NCBI RefSeq assembly: GCF_001865575.2
Contig: NZ_CP017561.2
Span: 2,108,001 to 2,172,000 of the forward strand
Length of the DNA: 64,000 nt
Reading direction: 5' to 3'
DNA from: Paraburkholderia sprentiae WSM5005
Lineage (GTDB): Bacteria > Pseudomonadota > Gammaproteobacteria > Burkholderiales > Burkholderiaceae
Shown here: positions 8,631 through 20,371 of the stretch, piece by piece
Layout of the letters: each line of letters opens with the position of its first letter
Position numbering within the stretch: the stretch's first letter is position 1
Made by a program: the position numbers and the translations under genes
Notes under the pieces: generated by a model
Told to the model about the DNA's origin: nothing
What the model saw: only the letters and a program-made list of their open reading frames with translations
Databases searched by the model: none

Positions 8631-10517
8631 TCAAATCTCGATCTTCGTCCCCAGTTCCACGACCCGGTTAGCCGGGATGCTGAAGAAGTCGGTCGGCTTC
8701 GCGGCGTTCTGATGCATCCACGCGAACACACGTTCGCGCCACACCGACATGCCCGGTAATTGCGTCGGCACCACCGTTTCGCGCGCGAGGAAGAACGACG
8801 TGTCCATCAATTCGAAGCTCATGTCGTGTGTGCGTCCGACGTCGAGCAGCACCGCCTTCACGTCGGGCGTTTCGTTGAAGCCGTAGGCCGCCTTCACCAG
8901 ATACAGGCCACCCTCCATGTCCTTCACGGTCACGCGCTCGGCGTCGTTCACGTACGGAATGTCGCGCGTGACGAAGGTCAGGAAGATCGTGCGCTCGTGC
9001 AGCACCTTGTTGTGCTTCAGATTGTGCAGCAGGCTCACCGGCACCAGCGAATCGCTGCCGGTCAGGTAGATCGCGGTGCCCGACACGCGATGCGGCGGAT
9101 GCGCGAGCAAACCTTGCAGGAACGGCATCAGCGGAATACCGTCGGCGGCCGTGCGTTCCTTCACGATCATCCTGCCCTTGAACCACGTCATCAGCAGGAA
9201 GAACAGCAGCCCGCCGATACATAGCGGCAACCAACCGCCTTCTTCGACCTTCAGCAGGTTCGCGCCGAAAAAGCCCAGATCGACCACCATGAACACGCCG
9301 ATGATGAGCCCGACGAGCAGCTTGTTCCACTTCCACACCTTCACCATCACGACGCAGGCGAGGATCGTCGTGATCACCATCGTTGCGGTCACCGCGATAC
9401 CGTACGCGGCCGCGAGATTGTCGGAGCTTTTGAACGCGATCACGATGCATAGAATGATGAACAGCAGCATCCAGTTCACGACCGGCACATAGATTTGCCC
9501 GATCGCGAGCTCGGAGGTGTGCAGGACCTTCATGCGCGGCACGTAGCCGAGCTGGATCGCCTGGCTCGTCAGCGAGTAGGCGCCCGAAATCACCGCCTGC
9601 GACGCGATCACTGTCGCCACCGTCGACAGCACGACGAGCGGCAACACCGCCCAGTCCGGCGCGAGCAGGAAGAACGGATTTTCGATCGCCTTCGCGTCGC
9701 GCATCAGCAGCGCGCCCTGGCCGAAGTAGTTCAGCACCAGCGACGGCATCACGAGCACATACCACGCCATGCGGATCGGCTGCGCGCCGAAGTGGCCCAT
9801 GTCCGCGTACAGCGCTTCCGCGCCGGTCAGCACCAGCACGACCGAGCCGAGCACCACGTAGGCCTGCAGCACGTGCGCGGCCATGAACGTGTATGCGTAG
9901 TACGGATTGAGCGCGCGGATCACATTCGGCGACTGCACGATGTGCCAGAGGCCGAGCACCGCCAGCACGAGGAACCACAGCATCATGATCGGCCCGAACA
10001 GACGGCCGACGGTGGCCGTGCCGTGCCGCTGGATCCAGAACAGCACGATCAGGATCACGACGGTCAGCGGAATCACCAGATGCGACAGATGTGGCGCGGC
10101 GATTTCCAGGCCTTCGACCGCAGAGATCACCGAGATCGCCGGCGTGATCACCGCGTCGCCGTAAAACATGCAGGCGCCGAAGATGCCGAGCATCATCAGA
10201 AGGCCGGCCATTTTCGATTTCTGATCGACCGAGCGCATCGCCAGCGCCATCAGCGCAAGGACGCCGCCCTCGCCGTTGTTGTCGGCGCGCATCACGAACA
10301 GCACGTACTTGACGCCGACCACGATCACGATCGCCCAGAACAGCAGCGAGATCACGCCAAGGATCGACTGATCGGTCAACGGGATACCATGCGACGGGCT
10401 GAAGGCTTCCTTCAGCGCATACAACGGACTCGTGCCGATGTCGCCGAACACCACTCCGATCGCGGCAATCGCAAGGGAGGGCAACGGCTGTCTGTGTACG
10501 TGATTGTTATCTGTCAT
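8631..10517 (-). CDS. kup: KUP/HAK/KT-type potassium uptake transporter
   Basis: A 628-residue inner-membrane protein with about twelve hydrophobic segments in the first 440 residues and a soluble C-terminal domain, as in Kup. The signature [19 protein letters not shown] is near the N-terminus. Kup brings K+ into the cell, probably with protons, and in E. coli is constitutive and important at low pH. ATG 10517 ([10 protein letters not shown]) is chosen; the frame is open for another 74 codons but that part is not membrane-protein-like. No clear ribosome site precedes the ATG. It is a single gene, separated from the upstream operon by a terminator. Confidence 0.95.
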   Translation of the reverse strand: MTDNNHVHRQPLPSLAIAAIGVVFGDIGTSPLYALKEAFSPSHGIPLTDQSILGVISLLFWAIVIVVGVKYVLFVMRADNNGEGGVLALMALAMRSVDQKSKMAGLLMMLGIFGACMFYGDAVITPAISVISAVEGLEIAAPHLSHLVIPLTVVILIVLFWIQRHGTATVGRLFGPIMMLWFLVLAVLGLWHIVQSPNVIRALNPYYAYTFMAAHVLQAYVVLGSVVLVLTGAEALYADMGHFGAQPIRMAWYVLVMPSLVLNYFGQGALLMRDAKAIENPFFLLAPDWAVLPLVVLSTVATVIASQAVISGAYSLTSQAIQLGYVPRMKVLHTSELAIGQIYVPVVNWMLLFIILCIVIAFKSSDNLAAAYGIAVTATMVITTILACVVMVKVWKWNKLLVGLIIGVFMVVDLGFFGANLLKVEEGGWLPLCIGGLLFFLLMTWFKGRMIVKERTAADGIPLMPFLQGLLAHPPHRVSGTAIYLTGSDSLVPVSLLHNLKHNKVLHERTIFLTFVTRDIPYVNDAERVTVKDMEGGLYLVKAAYGFNETPDVKAVLLDVGRTHDMSFELMDTSFFLARETVVPTQLPGMSVWRERVFAWMHQNAAKPTDFFSIPANRVVELGTKIEI

Positions 10518-10688
10518 GGACGCGAGGAGATCCGTTCCCGGGCGAAAAACGACCGCTATTTTAAACTGCCCATCCGGTACCGCCCGGCTTGTTGTGGATA
10601 CGCCACGTGGATGTCCGCGCAGTGTAGCATTGCGATATGGACGCGTCTGCCGCGGCCGAGGCGTCCCGGCGCCGCGCGGGGCGCGCAT

Positions 10689-10716
10689 AAAAAAAACGGA
10701 GCCCGACCGGGCTCCG
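10689..10716 (-). terminator. intrinsic terminator of the purA-phosphoribosyltransferase operon
   Basis: CGGAGCCC (10697-10704) pairs with GGGCTCCG (10709-10716); on the minus strand the stem is followed by eight T (A run at 10689-10696). Confidence 0.9.
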
Positions 10717-10778
10717 TTTGTGACACCGCAATGACGCACACGTGCGATTCGGCAAAGCGTGGCGCGCGCGCCTTCGGG

Positions 10779-11351
10779 TTAATTGCCCGACGACTCGTCA
10801 GCCTGAGCGATACCGCGCTTGATCCACGCGCCGAGGTTATGCGGACGCACCGTGTCCCACTCCTCGAACGGTTGATGAATCCATGGGTTGGTCGGCAGGT
10901 ACTGCACGTGGTAATCGGGCTTCACCTTCGAGCAGCCCTTGTACCACAGCACAGCCGAGCGCACCGCGGTGATGGCCGGATAGCGTTCCTTCAGATGCTG
11001 CTGCACGCGAGCGAGCGTGACGCCCGAATCGACGAGGTCGTCGACGAGCAGCACGTTGCCGTGCAGCTCGCCGCGGGTCATCGTGATGTATTGCGCGATG
11101 TCGAGCTCGCCCTGCTGCGTGCCGGCCGCTTCGCGGTACGAGCTGGTTGCCAGGATTGCCAGCGGCAGATCGTAGATGCGCGACAGCTGGTCGCCGACGC
11201 GCAGACCGCCGCGCGCGAGGCACAGGATCTTGTCGAACTTCCAGCCCGATTCGTGCACGGCAAGGGCGAGCACCTCGATCAGCCGGTGATATTCGTCCCA
11301 GCCGACCCACAGGTTCTTGTCGTCGTTGCGCGGATCTTTCATCGCGATCAT
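10779..11351 (-). CDS. purine-type phosphoribosyltransferase
   Basis: A 190-residue type I phosphoribosyltransferase. The PRPP-binding loop VLLVDDLVDSGVTL and an upstream LARGGLRVGDQLSR segment place it with the xanthine/hypoxanthine-guanine group, which convert free purine bases to nucleotides. The exact base is not deducible. It lies directly after purA: the ATG at 11351 has AAGGTG five bases upstream, better than the ATG at 11366 that almost touches the purA stop. The pairing with purA suggests a joint purine synthesis and salvage role. The terminator at 10689-10716 ends the unit. Confidence 0.85.
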   Translation of the reverse strand: MIAMKDPRNDDKNLWVGWDEYHRLIEVLALAVHESGWKFDKILCLARGGLRVGDQLSRIYDLPLAILATSSYREAAGTQQGELDIAQYITMTRGELHGNVLLVDDLVDSGVTLARVQQHLKERYPAITAVRSAVLWYKGCSKVKPDYHVQYLPTNPWIHQPFEEWDTVRPHNLGAWIKRGIAQADESSGN

Positions 11352-11369
11352 GGGTACACCTTGCATCGC

Positions 11370-12746
<1,377 letters not shown>

Positions 12747-12937
12747 TTACCTAGGTTCGCGGAAGCTTCCGGAATTTTTCCGTTTCCGCTCAAAGGCATG
12801 CACGTCATGTTGACTATCGCGAGAGATGCGCGGCCGCGAACATTCGCTCGACCGCGCCCGATTCGGGCAGTGGTTGCGCCGCCCTGTGGCGAGCGACCGC
12901 AGACCCGTCCCCGGCAGCGTTGATCGGAACGCGCGGC

Positions 12938-14089
12938 TCAAGCGCGCGGTTCGACCATCCATGCGCCATTGCGCTCGACCAGCACCCGGTCGAACGCGAA
13001 TTCATCCAGGTCGTGCTCATGGCCAGGCAGCGCCTGGATCACCACTTCACCGCCATCGCGCAATGCCGTGACCGCCACGCGCAACGCTTCGTCGTGCCGC
13101 CACGGCGCGAGGATCGCGCTGCTGCGCGCTTCGATCGACGAGATTCGCGCGACCTCGCGCAGATCCAGCGAAAAGCCGGTTGCCGGGCGAGCGCGGCCAT
13201 AGGCCTGGCCGACGTGGTCGTATCGGCCGCCCCGCGCGACCGCGTTCGGCACACCGTCCACGTACGCGGAGAACATCACGCCGCTGTGGTACGCGTAGCC
13301 GCGCAGATCGGCGAGGTCGATCATCACTTCCGCGCCGTCGACCTGGCTCGCGAGGAATGCGAGGTCGTCGAGCGCGCGGGCGATCGCCGGCGCGTTCGGC
13401 AGACACGCGCGGGCCTCTTCGAGCACCGCCGCGCCGCCGTACAGCGTTGGCAGCGCGCGCAGCGCATCGCGAATCACTGGCGAGAATTGCGCGGTCATCT
13501 CGACGAGACGCGGCACGTCCTTGCCCGCAAGGGCGTCGTAGAGCCCCTGCCCGAGTTCCTCCGCGGCCGGTTCCGCTTCGATAAGTGCCGCCAGCACTCC
13601 CGCATGACACAGGTCCAAACGCACCTTCGCGAGGCCGGCGAGACGCAGCGCGTCGAGCATCAACTGCTGGATTTCGAGGTCCGCTTCGAGCCCCGCGTGC
13701 CCGTAGATTTCCGCACCGATCTGGATCTGCTCACGCGTTGCGTGCAGCCCGCGCGGCCTCGTATGTGCGACGTTGCCGGCGTAGCAAAGACGCGTGACGC
13801 CCTGGCGGTTCAGCAGGTGCGCGTCGATGCGCGCGACCTGCGGCGTGATGTCGGCGCGCAGACCGAGCGTGCGGCCCGACAGCTGGTCGACGAGCTTGAA
13901 AGTGCGCAGATTCAGATCGCGCCCGCCGCCGGTCAACAGCGACTCGAGGTATTCGAGCAGCGGCGGCATCACCATCTCGTAGCCGTACGAACGGAAACGG
14001 TCCAGCAAATGACGCCGCAATTCTTCAATCTTGCGGGCCTCCGACGGCAGCACGTCGGCGATATTCTCAGGAAGCAACCAGGTCGACAT
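12938..14089 (-). CDS. hisZ: ATP phosphoribosyltransferase regulatory subunit
   Basis: A 383-residue protein related to class II histidyl-tRNA synthetase ([20 protein letters not shown], then the [10 protein letters not shown] and [12 protein letters not shown] segments). It lacks the C-terminal anticodon-binding domain, which separates it from the true hisS in this window. HisZ forms a hetero-octamer with the short HisG and makes it active and histidine-sensitive. HisG is not in the window. The location between hflC/DUF2065 and purA is typical of beta- and gamma-proteobacteria with the split enzyme. Confidence 0.93.
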   Translation of the reverse strand: MSTWLLPENIADVLPSEARKIEELRRHLLDRFRSYGYEMVMPPLLEYLESLLTGGGRDLNLRTFKLVDQLSGRTLGLRADITPQVARIDAHLLNRQGVTRLCYAGNVAHTRPRGLHATREQIQIGAEIYGHAGLEADLEIQQLMLDALRLAGLAKVRLDLCHAGVLAALIEAEPAAEELGQGLYDALAGKDVPRLVEMTAQFSPVIRDALRALPTLYGGAAVLEEARACLPNAPAIARALDDLAFLASQVDGAEVMIDLADLRGYAYHSGVMFSAYVDGVPNAVARGGRYDHVGQAYGRARPATGFSLDLREVARISSIEARSSAILAPWRHDEALRVAVTALRDGGEVVIQALPGHEHDLDEFAFDRVLVERNGAWMVEPRA

Positions 14090-14298
14090 CGATACAGTCC
14101 TACGGCGTTGAGCACGGCGTCGTGAAGCGCCGATAAATAAGTTTGGATGGCATGCCGCGGCTTGATTCTGGCGGTTGACACAGACGCTCGGGAGGCGCTT
14201 TGCAGTTCACGCGACGCGCGGCGGTACAGGGCAACGAGCGGCAATGAGCGCCAATAAGCAACGTTCGTCAGACAAGCCAGTCCGCTTCAATGCCCGCT

Positions 14299-14490
14299 TC
14301 AGGTCGCGATGAACAGCAGAATCAGCCCAAGCAACATCACGATGAACCCGCCGACGCGAATCTGGTGCGGCGGCCGTTCCGCTATTTTACGGAACGTGTC
14401 GCGCCAGGCGCTCGGAAAAACGAACGGAAACATCCCCTCGATAATCAGCATCAGCGCGATCGCGAGCAATAACGAACCAGCTATGTCCAT
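14299..14490 (-). CDS. DUF2065 small membrane protein
   Basis: A 63-residue protein with two hydrophobic segments (about 6-24 and 45-62) separated by a charged loop (WRDTFRKIAERPPHQIR). This is the DUF2065 pattern, found next to hflC in many proteobacteria. Function is unknown; the position suggests a role linked to the HflKC complex, by inference only. It lies 43 bases after hflC on the same strand. The 209 bases to hisZ show nothing definite. Confidence 0.85.
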   Translation of the reverse strand: MDIAGSLLLAIALMLIIEGMFPFVFPSAWRDTFRKIAERPPHQIRVGGFIVMLLGLILLFIAT

Positions 14491-14533
14491 GCGAGTGAAG
14501 CGGCCGCGATGCGGATGCCGCGGCCTTCGGTAA

Positions 14534-15439
14534 TCAGCGTTTGCGCGCAGCAGGCGCGGAAGCGTCCGGGGCGGCGCCGCCGGTCGGGCTACGCATGAAG
14601 CGGAAGAACTCGCTGCTGGAGTCGACCACGATCAGATCGCCCGGCCTGAAGGTCTTCCGGTACGCCTCCATGCTTTGATAAAACTGGTAGAACTGCGGGT
14701 CCTTGCCGAACGCTTCGGCGGCGATTTCCGCGGCCTTCGCATCGCCTTCACCGCGAATGCCTTGCGCCTGCGCGAGGCCGTCGGCGAGTACCGCCTGCTG
14801 CTTCGCGAGCGCGTCCGCGCGGATCTGGTTCGCTTCGGCGGCGCCCTTCGCGCGCTCGTCGGCCGCGGCCTGCTCGCGCGCGGCGATCATGCGCTTGAAT
14901 ACCGAGTCGGCCACCGCCGCCGGGAAATCGACACGCGTGAGTTGCACATCCACGACCGACACACCGAGCGATGCCGCGCCCTTGTCCATCGCAGCGCGCG
15001 CCTCTTCGGCGACCGCCTGCTGTTTGGCCAGTGCATCGGACAGCGTGAACTTGCCGAACGCGTCGCCGAGCGCGCCGCGCGACAGCAGCGCGAGCCGTTC
15101 CGGCAGGCTCTGCGGATCACCCTTCGTTTCGGCGATCAGCTTCAGCGGATCGGTCACGCGGAACCTGATGACCGGGTTGACCAGCAGGTCGGTTTTGTCG
15201 GACGTGACGTAGTGATCTTCGTCGGGTGCGTCGAGCGACTGGAGCCGATTGTCGACGAGCGTGACCGTTTGCAACGGCGGCGGCAGCTTCACGTGCAGCC
15301 CCGGGCCGAGCAGCGTGGGGGTCGCGTCGCCGCGCGCAGACAGCACGGCCATGTGCCGTTGGTCGACGACGAACACCATCGACGATGCCGCGAACAGCAC
15401 GATGACGACGGCGACGACGAGCGCAATGATTCGGTTCAT
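14534..15439 (-). CDS. hflC: FtsH protease modulator HflC
   Basis: A 301-residue SPFH/prohibitin protein with one N-terminal membrane anchor (about 4-24) and the QRHMAVLSARGD start of the SPFH domain. A long Ala/Glu-rich coiled coil follows (EQAAADERAKGAAEANQ). HflC forms a membrane cage with HflK around FtsH and limits its proteolysis. ATG 15439 lies 15 bases after the hflK stop, so the two are translated together. Confidence 0.94.
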   Translation of the reverse strand: MNRIIALVVAVVIVLFAASSMVFVVDQRHMAVLSARGDATPTLLGPGLHVKLPPPLQTVTLVDNRLQSLDAPDEDHYVTSDKTDLLVNPVIRFRVTDPLKLIAETKGDPQSLPERLALLSRGALGDAFGKFTLSDALAKQQAVAEEARAAMDKGAASLGVSVVDVQLTRVDFPAAVADSVFKRMIAAREQAAADERAKGAAEANQIRADALAKQQAVLADGLAQAQGIRGEGDAKAAEIAAEAFGKDPQFYQFYQSMEAYRKTFRPGDLIVVDSSSEFFRFMRSPTGGAAPDASAPAARKR

Positions 15440-15454
15440 ATTCCTGGGCGCTCC

Positions 15455-16858
15455 TTATTGAACGTCGTCTTCGCGCATGCGATTGCGAAACGCCTCGCGC
15501 GAGCGCAGCGACGCGGCACTCGGCCGGCTCGCTGGCGCAGGCGCGGAAGCCGCGGGGCCGGACGCTCCATCGGCGGCGGAGCCTGCCGCGCCACCGGTCT
15601 CAGCAGCCGACGCGGCCGTGGGTGCGGCTGCACTCGCCCCTTGCGGCGCGCCCGCGACAGCGGGCCCCGAAGCCGCGGCGCCTGTCGCCGCCGCCTGACG
15701 CTCGCGGTTGTGCTCGACGAGCCTATCGAGTGGCAGATACAGCACGTTGTTGCCGTTCTTCGCGTCGACGAACACCTTGGTCGCGTTCGCATAGATCTGC
15801 TGCATGGTTTCCATGTACAGGCGGAAGCGCACGACGGCCGGTGCCTTCGCGTATTGCGCGTAGACCTGATTGAAGCGCTCGGCCTCGGCCTGCGCCTGCG
15901 CGACCGTGGTCTCGCTATAGGTTTTGGCTTCCTGGAGCCGACGAGCGACGTCCGCCTGCGCCCGTGGCAGGAGATCGGCCGCATAAGCCTGCGCGTCGCG
16001 TTTCGCGCGTTCGTTTTCGTCGTGCACCTTCGCGGCGGCGTCGACCGAGGGTTGCACCTGCTCGGGCACCTGCACGCTTTGGATCGTCACGCCTGTGACC
16101 GCCAGACCGGACTGGTACTGATCGAGCGATTGCTGGATTGCGGCGATCAGCTGCTGGCGCAATGTTTCGTGATCCTGATCGAGAATATCGCTGGTGCTGT
16201 GCGCGCCGACGATGCCCCGCACCGCCGCCTGCGCGGCATGCATTACGCTCTGGTCTGGATCGACGCTGCGGAACAAAAAGTCGTCGGGCTTGCGCACCTG
16301 ATACTGCACGGCAAAGCGAACGTCGACGATGTCGCCGTCGTGCGTGAGCATCGATGCGTCCTTCACGTTCGCGAGACGCACCACATTGCTACGGCCGATT
16401 TCAACTTGACGGATCTGCCCGACGTTGACCAACTCGTGGGACTCGAACGGATACGGCAGACGCCAGTGCACGCCTTGCGCCGCGGTATAGCGATACTTGC
16501 CGAACTGCAGCACGACGGCCGCCTGGCCATCCTGCACGACGAACACGCCGCTGCCGAGATAGATCGCGATCAGCACGCCGATCACGATGCCGACGCCGAT
16601 GCGCGCGCCGCGGCCGTTGTCAGGACGGCCACCGCCGACACCGCCGCCTCTGCGCCCGAAAATCCGCGAGAGACGGCGATTGAAATCGCGCCACATTTCG
16701 TCGAGATCGGGCGGACCTTCACCATCGCGCGCTGGACGCTTCGGATCGTTCGGCCGTTGCCGGTCGCCGTTGCCCTCGCCCCGGCCCCAACGCGGATCGT
16801 TCAGTGAAAGCAAGGCGCGCATACGCAGCCAGATACTCTGCTCGTTGTAATCGTTCAC
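15455..16858 (-). CDS. hflK: FtsH protease modulator HflK
   Basis: A 467-residue partner of HflC. A Gly/Arg-rich cytoplasmic N-terminus with RRGGGVGGGRPDN is followed by a membrane segment at about 88-110 and the SPFH domain (VVLQFGKYR, GVHWRLPYPFE). Coiled coil comes next, and an Ala/Pro-rich tail longer than in E. coli closes the protein. The start is GTG at 16858 with only a weak ribosome site, 49 bases downstream of hflX. Gene order hfq-hflX-hflK-hflC is as in E. coli. Confidence 0.94.
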   Translation of the reverse strand: MNDYNEQSIWLRMRALLSLNDPRWGRGEGNGDRQRPNDPKRPARDGEGPPDLDEMWRDFNRRLSRIFGRRGGGVGGGRPDNGRGARIGVGIVIGVLIAIYLGSGVFVVQDGQAAVVLQFGKYRYTAAQGVHWRLPYPFESHELVNVGQIRQVEIGRSNVVRLANVKDASMLTHDGDIVDVRFAVQYQVRKPDDFLFRSVDPDQSVMHAAQAAVRGIVGAHSTSDILDQDHETLRQQLIAAIQQSLDQYQSGLAVTGVTIQSVQVPEQVQPSVDAAAKVHDENERAKRDAQAYAADLLPRAQADVARRLQEAKTYSETTVAQAQAEAERFNQVYAQYAKAPAVVRFRLYMETMQQIYANATKVFVDAKNGNNVLYLPLDRLVEHNRERQAAATGAAASGPAVAGAPQGASAAAPTAASAAETGGAAGSAADGASGPAASAPAPASRPSAASLRSREAFRNRMREDDVQ

Positions 16859-16907
16859 CTGTGTTCGTTCACCAGAGTAGACAGCGGATCAGTGCAATTG
16901 AAACGGG

Positions 16908-18095
16908 TCAGTGCCCGAGTTCCGGAACCTTGTGATCGTTGCGCGTGTGCGCCGCGAAGTCATCTTGCGACGCATCGAGCGGCACGCCGGCAAGCGGTTC
17001 GGCGGTAGCGATTTCAGCGATGGCAGCGCGCAATGCATCCAGCCCCTGCCCGGTGCGCGCGCTCAAAAAGACGCGCGAAATATTACCATACTCATCCCGC
17101 TCGACCGCCTCGCCGCGGGCCGCCAGCTCCGGCACCGCATCGATCTTGTTGAACACCAGCACCTGGCGGATCGTATCTGCGCCAATCGCACGCAACACCT
17201 CGTTGACCTGATCGATCTGGTCGAGCCGCACCGCGCTCGATGCATCGACGACGTGCAGCAGCAGGTCCGCGTGAATGGTTTCCTCAAGCGTCGCGCGAAA
17301 CGCGGCGACCAACTGGTGTGGCAGCTCACGGATAAAACCGACGGTATCCGACACCACCACCTGCCCCGCTTCGCCGCCCAGATAGACGCGCCGCGACGTG
17401 GTGTCCAGCGTCGCGAACAGTTGGTCGGCGGCAAACGCCTGCGCTTTGGTCAACGCGTTGAAGAGCGTCGATTTGCCCGCGTTCGTATAGCCGACGAGCG
17501 ACACCGAGATCGTCTGGTTGCGATTGCGCGCGCGACGCTGTGTGCCATGCTGGCGGCGCAGCTTGTCGAGGCGAATCTTGAGCGCCTTGATGCGCTCGCC
17601 GATCAACCGGCGGTCGGTTTCGAGCTGCGTTTCGCCCGGACCGCGCAAACCGATACCGCCCTTCTGACGTTCGAGGTGGGTCCACGCGCGAATCAGCCTT
17701 GTCGACAGGTATTGCAGCTGCGCGAGTTCGACCTGCAGCTTGCCTTCGTGGCTGCGCGCGCGCTGCGCGAAAATGTCGAGGATTAGACTGGTACGATCGA
17801 CCACGCGCCGATTAAGCGCCCGCTCCAGATTGCGCTGCTGAGCAGGCGCAAGAGCGTGGTTGAAGATCACGAGTTCAATGTCGTTCGCTTCGCAGGCGAG
17901 ACGCAACTCTTCGGCCTTGCCGCTGCCCACGAACATCTTCGCGTCGGGACTGGAACGGCGTCCGGTGAGGGTGACTAAGGGGTTTGCGCCCGCGCTGTGC
18001 GCGAGCAGGCTGAGTTCTTCGAGACTGGCTGCGAAATCGATCTTGCCGAAATCGATGCCAACAAGCGCTGCATTGATCAAATTGGAGGGTACCAA
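16908..18095 (-). CDS. hflX: ribosome-associated GTPase HflX
   Basis: A 395-residue GTPase. The N-terminal HflX domain contains GSGKAEEL and the glycine-rich GIGLRGPGETQLETDRR. The G1 loop GYTNAGKS lies at 202-209, followed by DTVGFIREL and NKID. HflX splits stalled or heat-damaged ribosomes. No ATG is available near the family start; TTG 18095 gives the expected N-terminus, but no ribosome site is visible, so the start is uncertain by several codons. It follows hfq after 58 bases. Confidence 0.93.
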   Translation of the reverse strand: MVPSNLINAALVGIDFGKIDFAASLEELSLLAHSAGANPLVTLTGRRSSPDAKMFVGSGKAEELRLACEANDIELVIFNHALAPAQQRNLERALNRRVVDRTSLILDIFAQRARSHEGKLQVELAQLQYLSTRLIRAWTHLERQKGGIGLRGPGETQLETDRRLIGERIKALKIRLDKLRRQHGTQRRARNRNQTISVSLVGYTNAGKSTLFNALTKAQAFAADQLFATLDTTSRRVYLGGEAGQVVVSDTVGFIRELPHQLVAAFRATLEETIHADLLLHVVDASSAVRLDQIDQVNEVLRAIGADTIRQVLVFNKIDAVPELAARGEAVERDEYGNISRVFLSARTGQGLDALRAAIAEIATAEPLAGVPLDASQDDFAAHTRNDHKVPELGH

Positions 18096-18153
18096 AATGA
18101 CGCGGCCGGGAGGGAATCGCCAACGGGCGACGCTGAGCCGGCCGCGGCGAGGG

Positions 18154-18390
18154 TTAGGACTGTTCGGAATCCGGGTGGAAATTCACCGGACGGGCGGGCA
18201 CGACCGTCGAAATGGCGTGCTTGTAGACCATCTGGGTGACCGTATTCCTGAGCAACACGACGTACTGGTCGAACGATTCGATGTTCCCTTGAAGCTTGAT
18301 GCCGTTGACCAGGTAGATCGACACCGGCACGTGCTCTTTACGCAGTGCGTTCAAAAACGGGTCTTGTAACAATTGCCCTTTGTTGCTCAT
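18154..18390 (-). CDS. hfq: RNA chaperone Hfq
   Basis: A 78-residue Sm-like protein ([19 protein letters not shown]). The Sm1 region contains [19 protein letters not shown] and the Sm2 motif is YKHAIS. Hexameric Hfq pairs small RNAs with mRNAs. The C-terminal tail is short, as in other Burkholderiaceae. ATG 18390 matches the family; the frame upstream to 18456 is not conserved-looking. It heads the hfq-hflX-hflKC unit, with 174 bases to der. Confidence 0.97.
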   Translation of the reverse strand: MSNKGQLLQDPFLNALRKEHVPVSIYLVNGIKLQGNIESFDQYVVLLRNTVTQMVYKHAISTVVPARPVNFHPDSEQS

Positions 18391-18564
18391 AGCAAACTCC
18401 GTATTTTTTTGCAGGTTGACTGAATTGACGGCGAAGAAAAAGAGATCCGCCGCCAACCGCTACACTATAGCTGATTTTCATTTCGACGCGCGGGCCCGGG
18501 ACCCGCGGCCAAACCCAGCGTACATGCGGGTTTCAGCCCAGGTTTAAGACCGCCTTCACCTGCT

Positions 18565-19902
18565 TCAGCCCTTATCCGCGTAAGGGTTCGTCGACGATCT
18601 GAACTCTATTCGCAATGGAGTCCCGGTCAGCTTGAAAGTTTCCCGGAAGCGATTCTCGAGGTACCGCTTATACGTGTCGGTGATCGCGTCGAGCGCATTG
18701 CCGTGAATCACGATAATCGGCGGATTCTGCCCGCCCTGGTGTGCGTAACGCAGCTTCGGACGCACCGGACCGCGGCGCCGCGGCTGCTGGAACTCGACCG
18801 CCTCGATCAGCGCACGCGTCAGCTTTGGCGTCGGCAGCTTCGACATTGCGGCAGCGTATGCGTCGTCGACCGAACGCATCAGCGGCCCGATTCCGGTTTT
18901 TTCCGCGGCGGAAATGAAATGGAATTTGGCGAAGTCCAGAAATTTTAGTTTGCGTTCGAGGTCCGCTTTGGTGCGCTCGCGCACATGCGGATCGAGACCG
19001 TCCCATTTGTTCACGCCAACCACTAGCGCGCGGCCCTGCTCGACGACGAAGCCGGCGATGTGCGCGTCCTGCTCCGAAATGTCCTGGCGCGCGTCGAGCA
19101 GCAGGATCACGACATTCGCATCGGAGATCGACTGCAGCGTCTTCACGACCGAGAACTTTTCGATCGCCTCGAACACCTTGCCGCGACGCCGCAGGCCGGC
19201 CGTGTCGATCAGCGTGTACGGCTTGCCATTGCGCTCGAAATCGACGTAGATCGAGTCACGCGTCGTGCCCGGCATGTCGAATGCGATCACGCGCTCTTCG
19301 CCGACCAGCGCATTGATCAGCGTCGACTTGCCAACGTTCGGCCGGCCGACGATGGCGATCTTCACGCCGCGGGCTCCCTCGTCTTCCTCGCTCTCTTCCG
19401 GCTGACCTGCATACGCGACTTCGAGCGCCTCGTTGATCATGTCCGTGACGCCGTCGCCGTGCGCGGCCGAAATCGCGCGCGGATCGCCGAGACCGAGCTC
19501 GTAGAAGTCGGCCGCGACGTTGGCGTACTTCATGCCCTCGGCCTTGTTCACGACGAGGAAGATCGGCCGGCCGACCTTGCGCAGATAGTCGGCGATCGAC
19601 TTGTCCTGCGGCGCGAGACCGTTGCGCCCATCGACGATGAACACGACGACGTCCGACTCCTCGACCGCCTGACGGGTCTGGCGCGCCATCTCGTGCAGGA
19701 TGCCGTCTTTCGCGACCGGCTCGAAGCCGCCGGTATCGACGACCAGATACGGCCGCTCGCCGGCGCGTCCTTCGCCGTAATGGCGATCGCGCGTGAGACC
19801 GGGCAGGTCGGCGACCAGCGCGTCACGCGAACGCGTGAGGCGGTTGAACAGCGTGGATTTCCCCACATTGGGGCGCCCAACGAGGGCAATAACGGGTTTC
19901 AT
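18565..19902 (-). CDS. der: ribosome biogenesis GTPase Der (EngA)
   Basis: A 445-residue double GTPase: two GRPNVGKST loops, near residues 8-16 and about 185-193, and a C-terminal KH-like domain. Der is essential for 50S subunit assembly. ATG 19902 ([16 protein letters not shown]) gives the family start; eleven further upstream codons are open but unlikely. It lies downstream of bamB on the same strand but is separated by 469 bases containing a terminator, so it is transcribed separately here. Confidence 0.96.
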   Translation of the reverse strand: MKPVIALVGRPNVGKSTLFNRLTRSRDALVADLPGLTRDRHYGEGRAGERPYLVVDTGGFEPVAKDGILHEMARQTRQAVEESDVVVFIVDGRNGLAPQDKSIADYLRKVGRPIFLVVNKAEGMKYANVAADFYELGLGDPRAISAAHGDGVTDMINEALEVAYAGQPEESEEDEGARGVKIAIVGRPNVGKSTLINALVGEERVIAFDMPGTTRDSIYVDFERNGKPYTLIDTAGLRRRGKVFEAIEKFSVVKTLQSISDANVVILLLDARQDISEQDAHIAGFVVEQGRALVVGVNKWDGLDPHVRERTKADLERKLKFLDFAKFHFISAAEKTGIGPLMRSVDDAYAAAMSKLPTPKLTRALIEAVEFQQPRRRGPVRPKLRYAHQGGQNPPIIVIHGNALDAITDTYKRYLENRFRETFKLTGTPLRIEFRSSTNPYADKG

Positions 19903-20371
19903 CAGATGTTGTTCACGGTGAGACGCGGATCGCAACCGATCGCGCGCTTAGCGACGCCAGGCGGCCGCCGTGAGGCGGCGTTCTGACGAAATTATCACGA
20001 ATTCAACCTGCTCCGGATGCGCGATCGATATGCGCATCCAGGCGGACGGGGCGCGGGCTGTACGGACGCCACCAGCGGCCGCCTGCTTCAAACCGGGCTG
20101 CTCGACGGCTGGCCCGCTCGTGTTCGAGCGCGTCCCCGGTTCGCAAAACTGGCGGCGAAGCGCACACGCGGCTTGGCATATGAGCCGGCACAACCTCGCG
20201 CCGACTTGCCGAACCGGCCCGTCCGGCGATTTTTTCTTTGAGCTTGCCCGATCACGCGATGGGCAGCGTCGCAACCCGATGCGGGAGCCGCGTGCCAAAG
20301 CCGGCGCAGCTTCAATTAAAAAGCGCGCGGCCGGCAGAGCCGGCCTGCGCGCTTGACAACAGGTGTAGCGG
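19903..20371. other. 469-base intergenic region between der and bamB
   Basis: I see no convincing gene. Several short open frames exist on both strands but are Arg/Pro/Ala-rich shadow-like products. A GATAAT at 19991-19996 (minus) could be the der -10 box, without a good -35. The bamB-side terminator lies at 20318-20354. Confidence 0.6.
20318..20354 (-). terminator. intrinsic terminator after bamB
   Basis: A 15-bp GC-rich stem (from AAGCGCGC at 20321 to GCGCGCTT ending at 20354, with one bulged base on the 3' side) is followed on the minus strand by a T-rich stretch (TTTTTAATTG). Confidence 0.85.

Noticed and set aside
14675..16807. 710-codon plus-strand frame opposite hflC and hflK
   Set aside because: A shadow ORF; both hfl genes are complete and in the conserved order.
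19903..20371. Possible unannotated gene or structured RNA in the largest gap
   Set aside because: No reading frame has family-like content, and apart from the bamB terminator I could not make a convincing conserved-type fold by eye.
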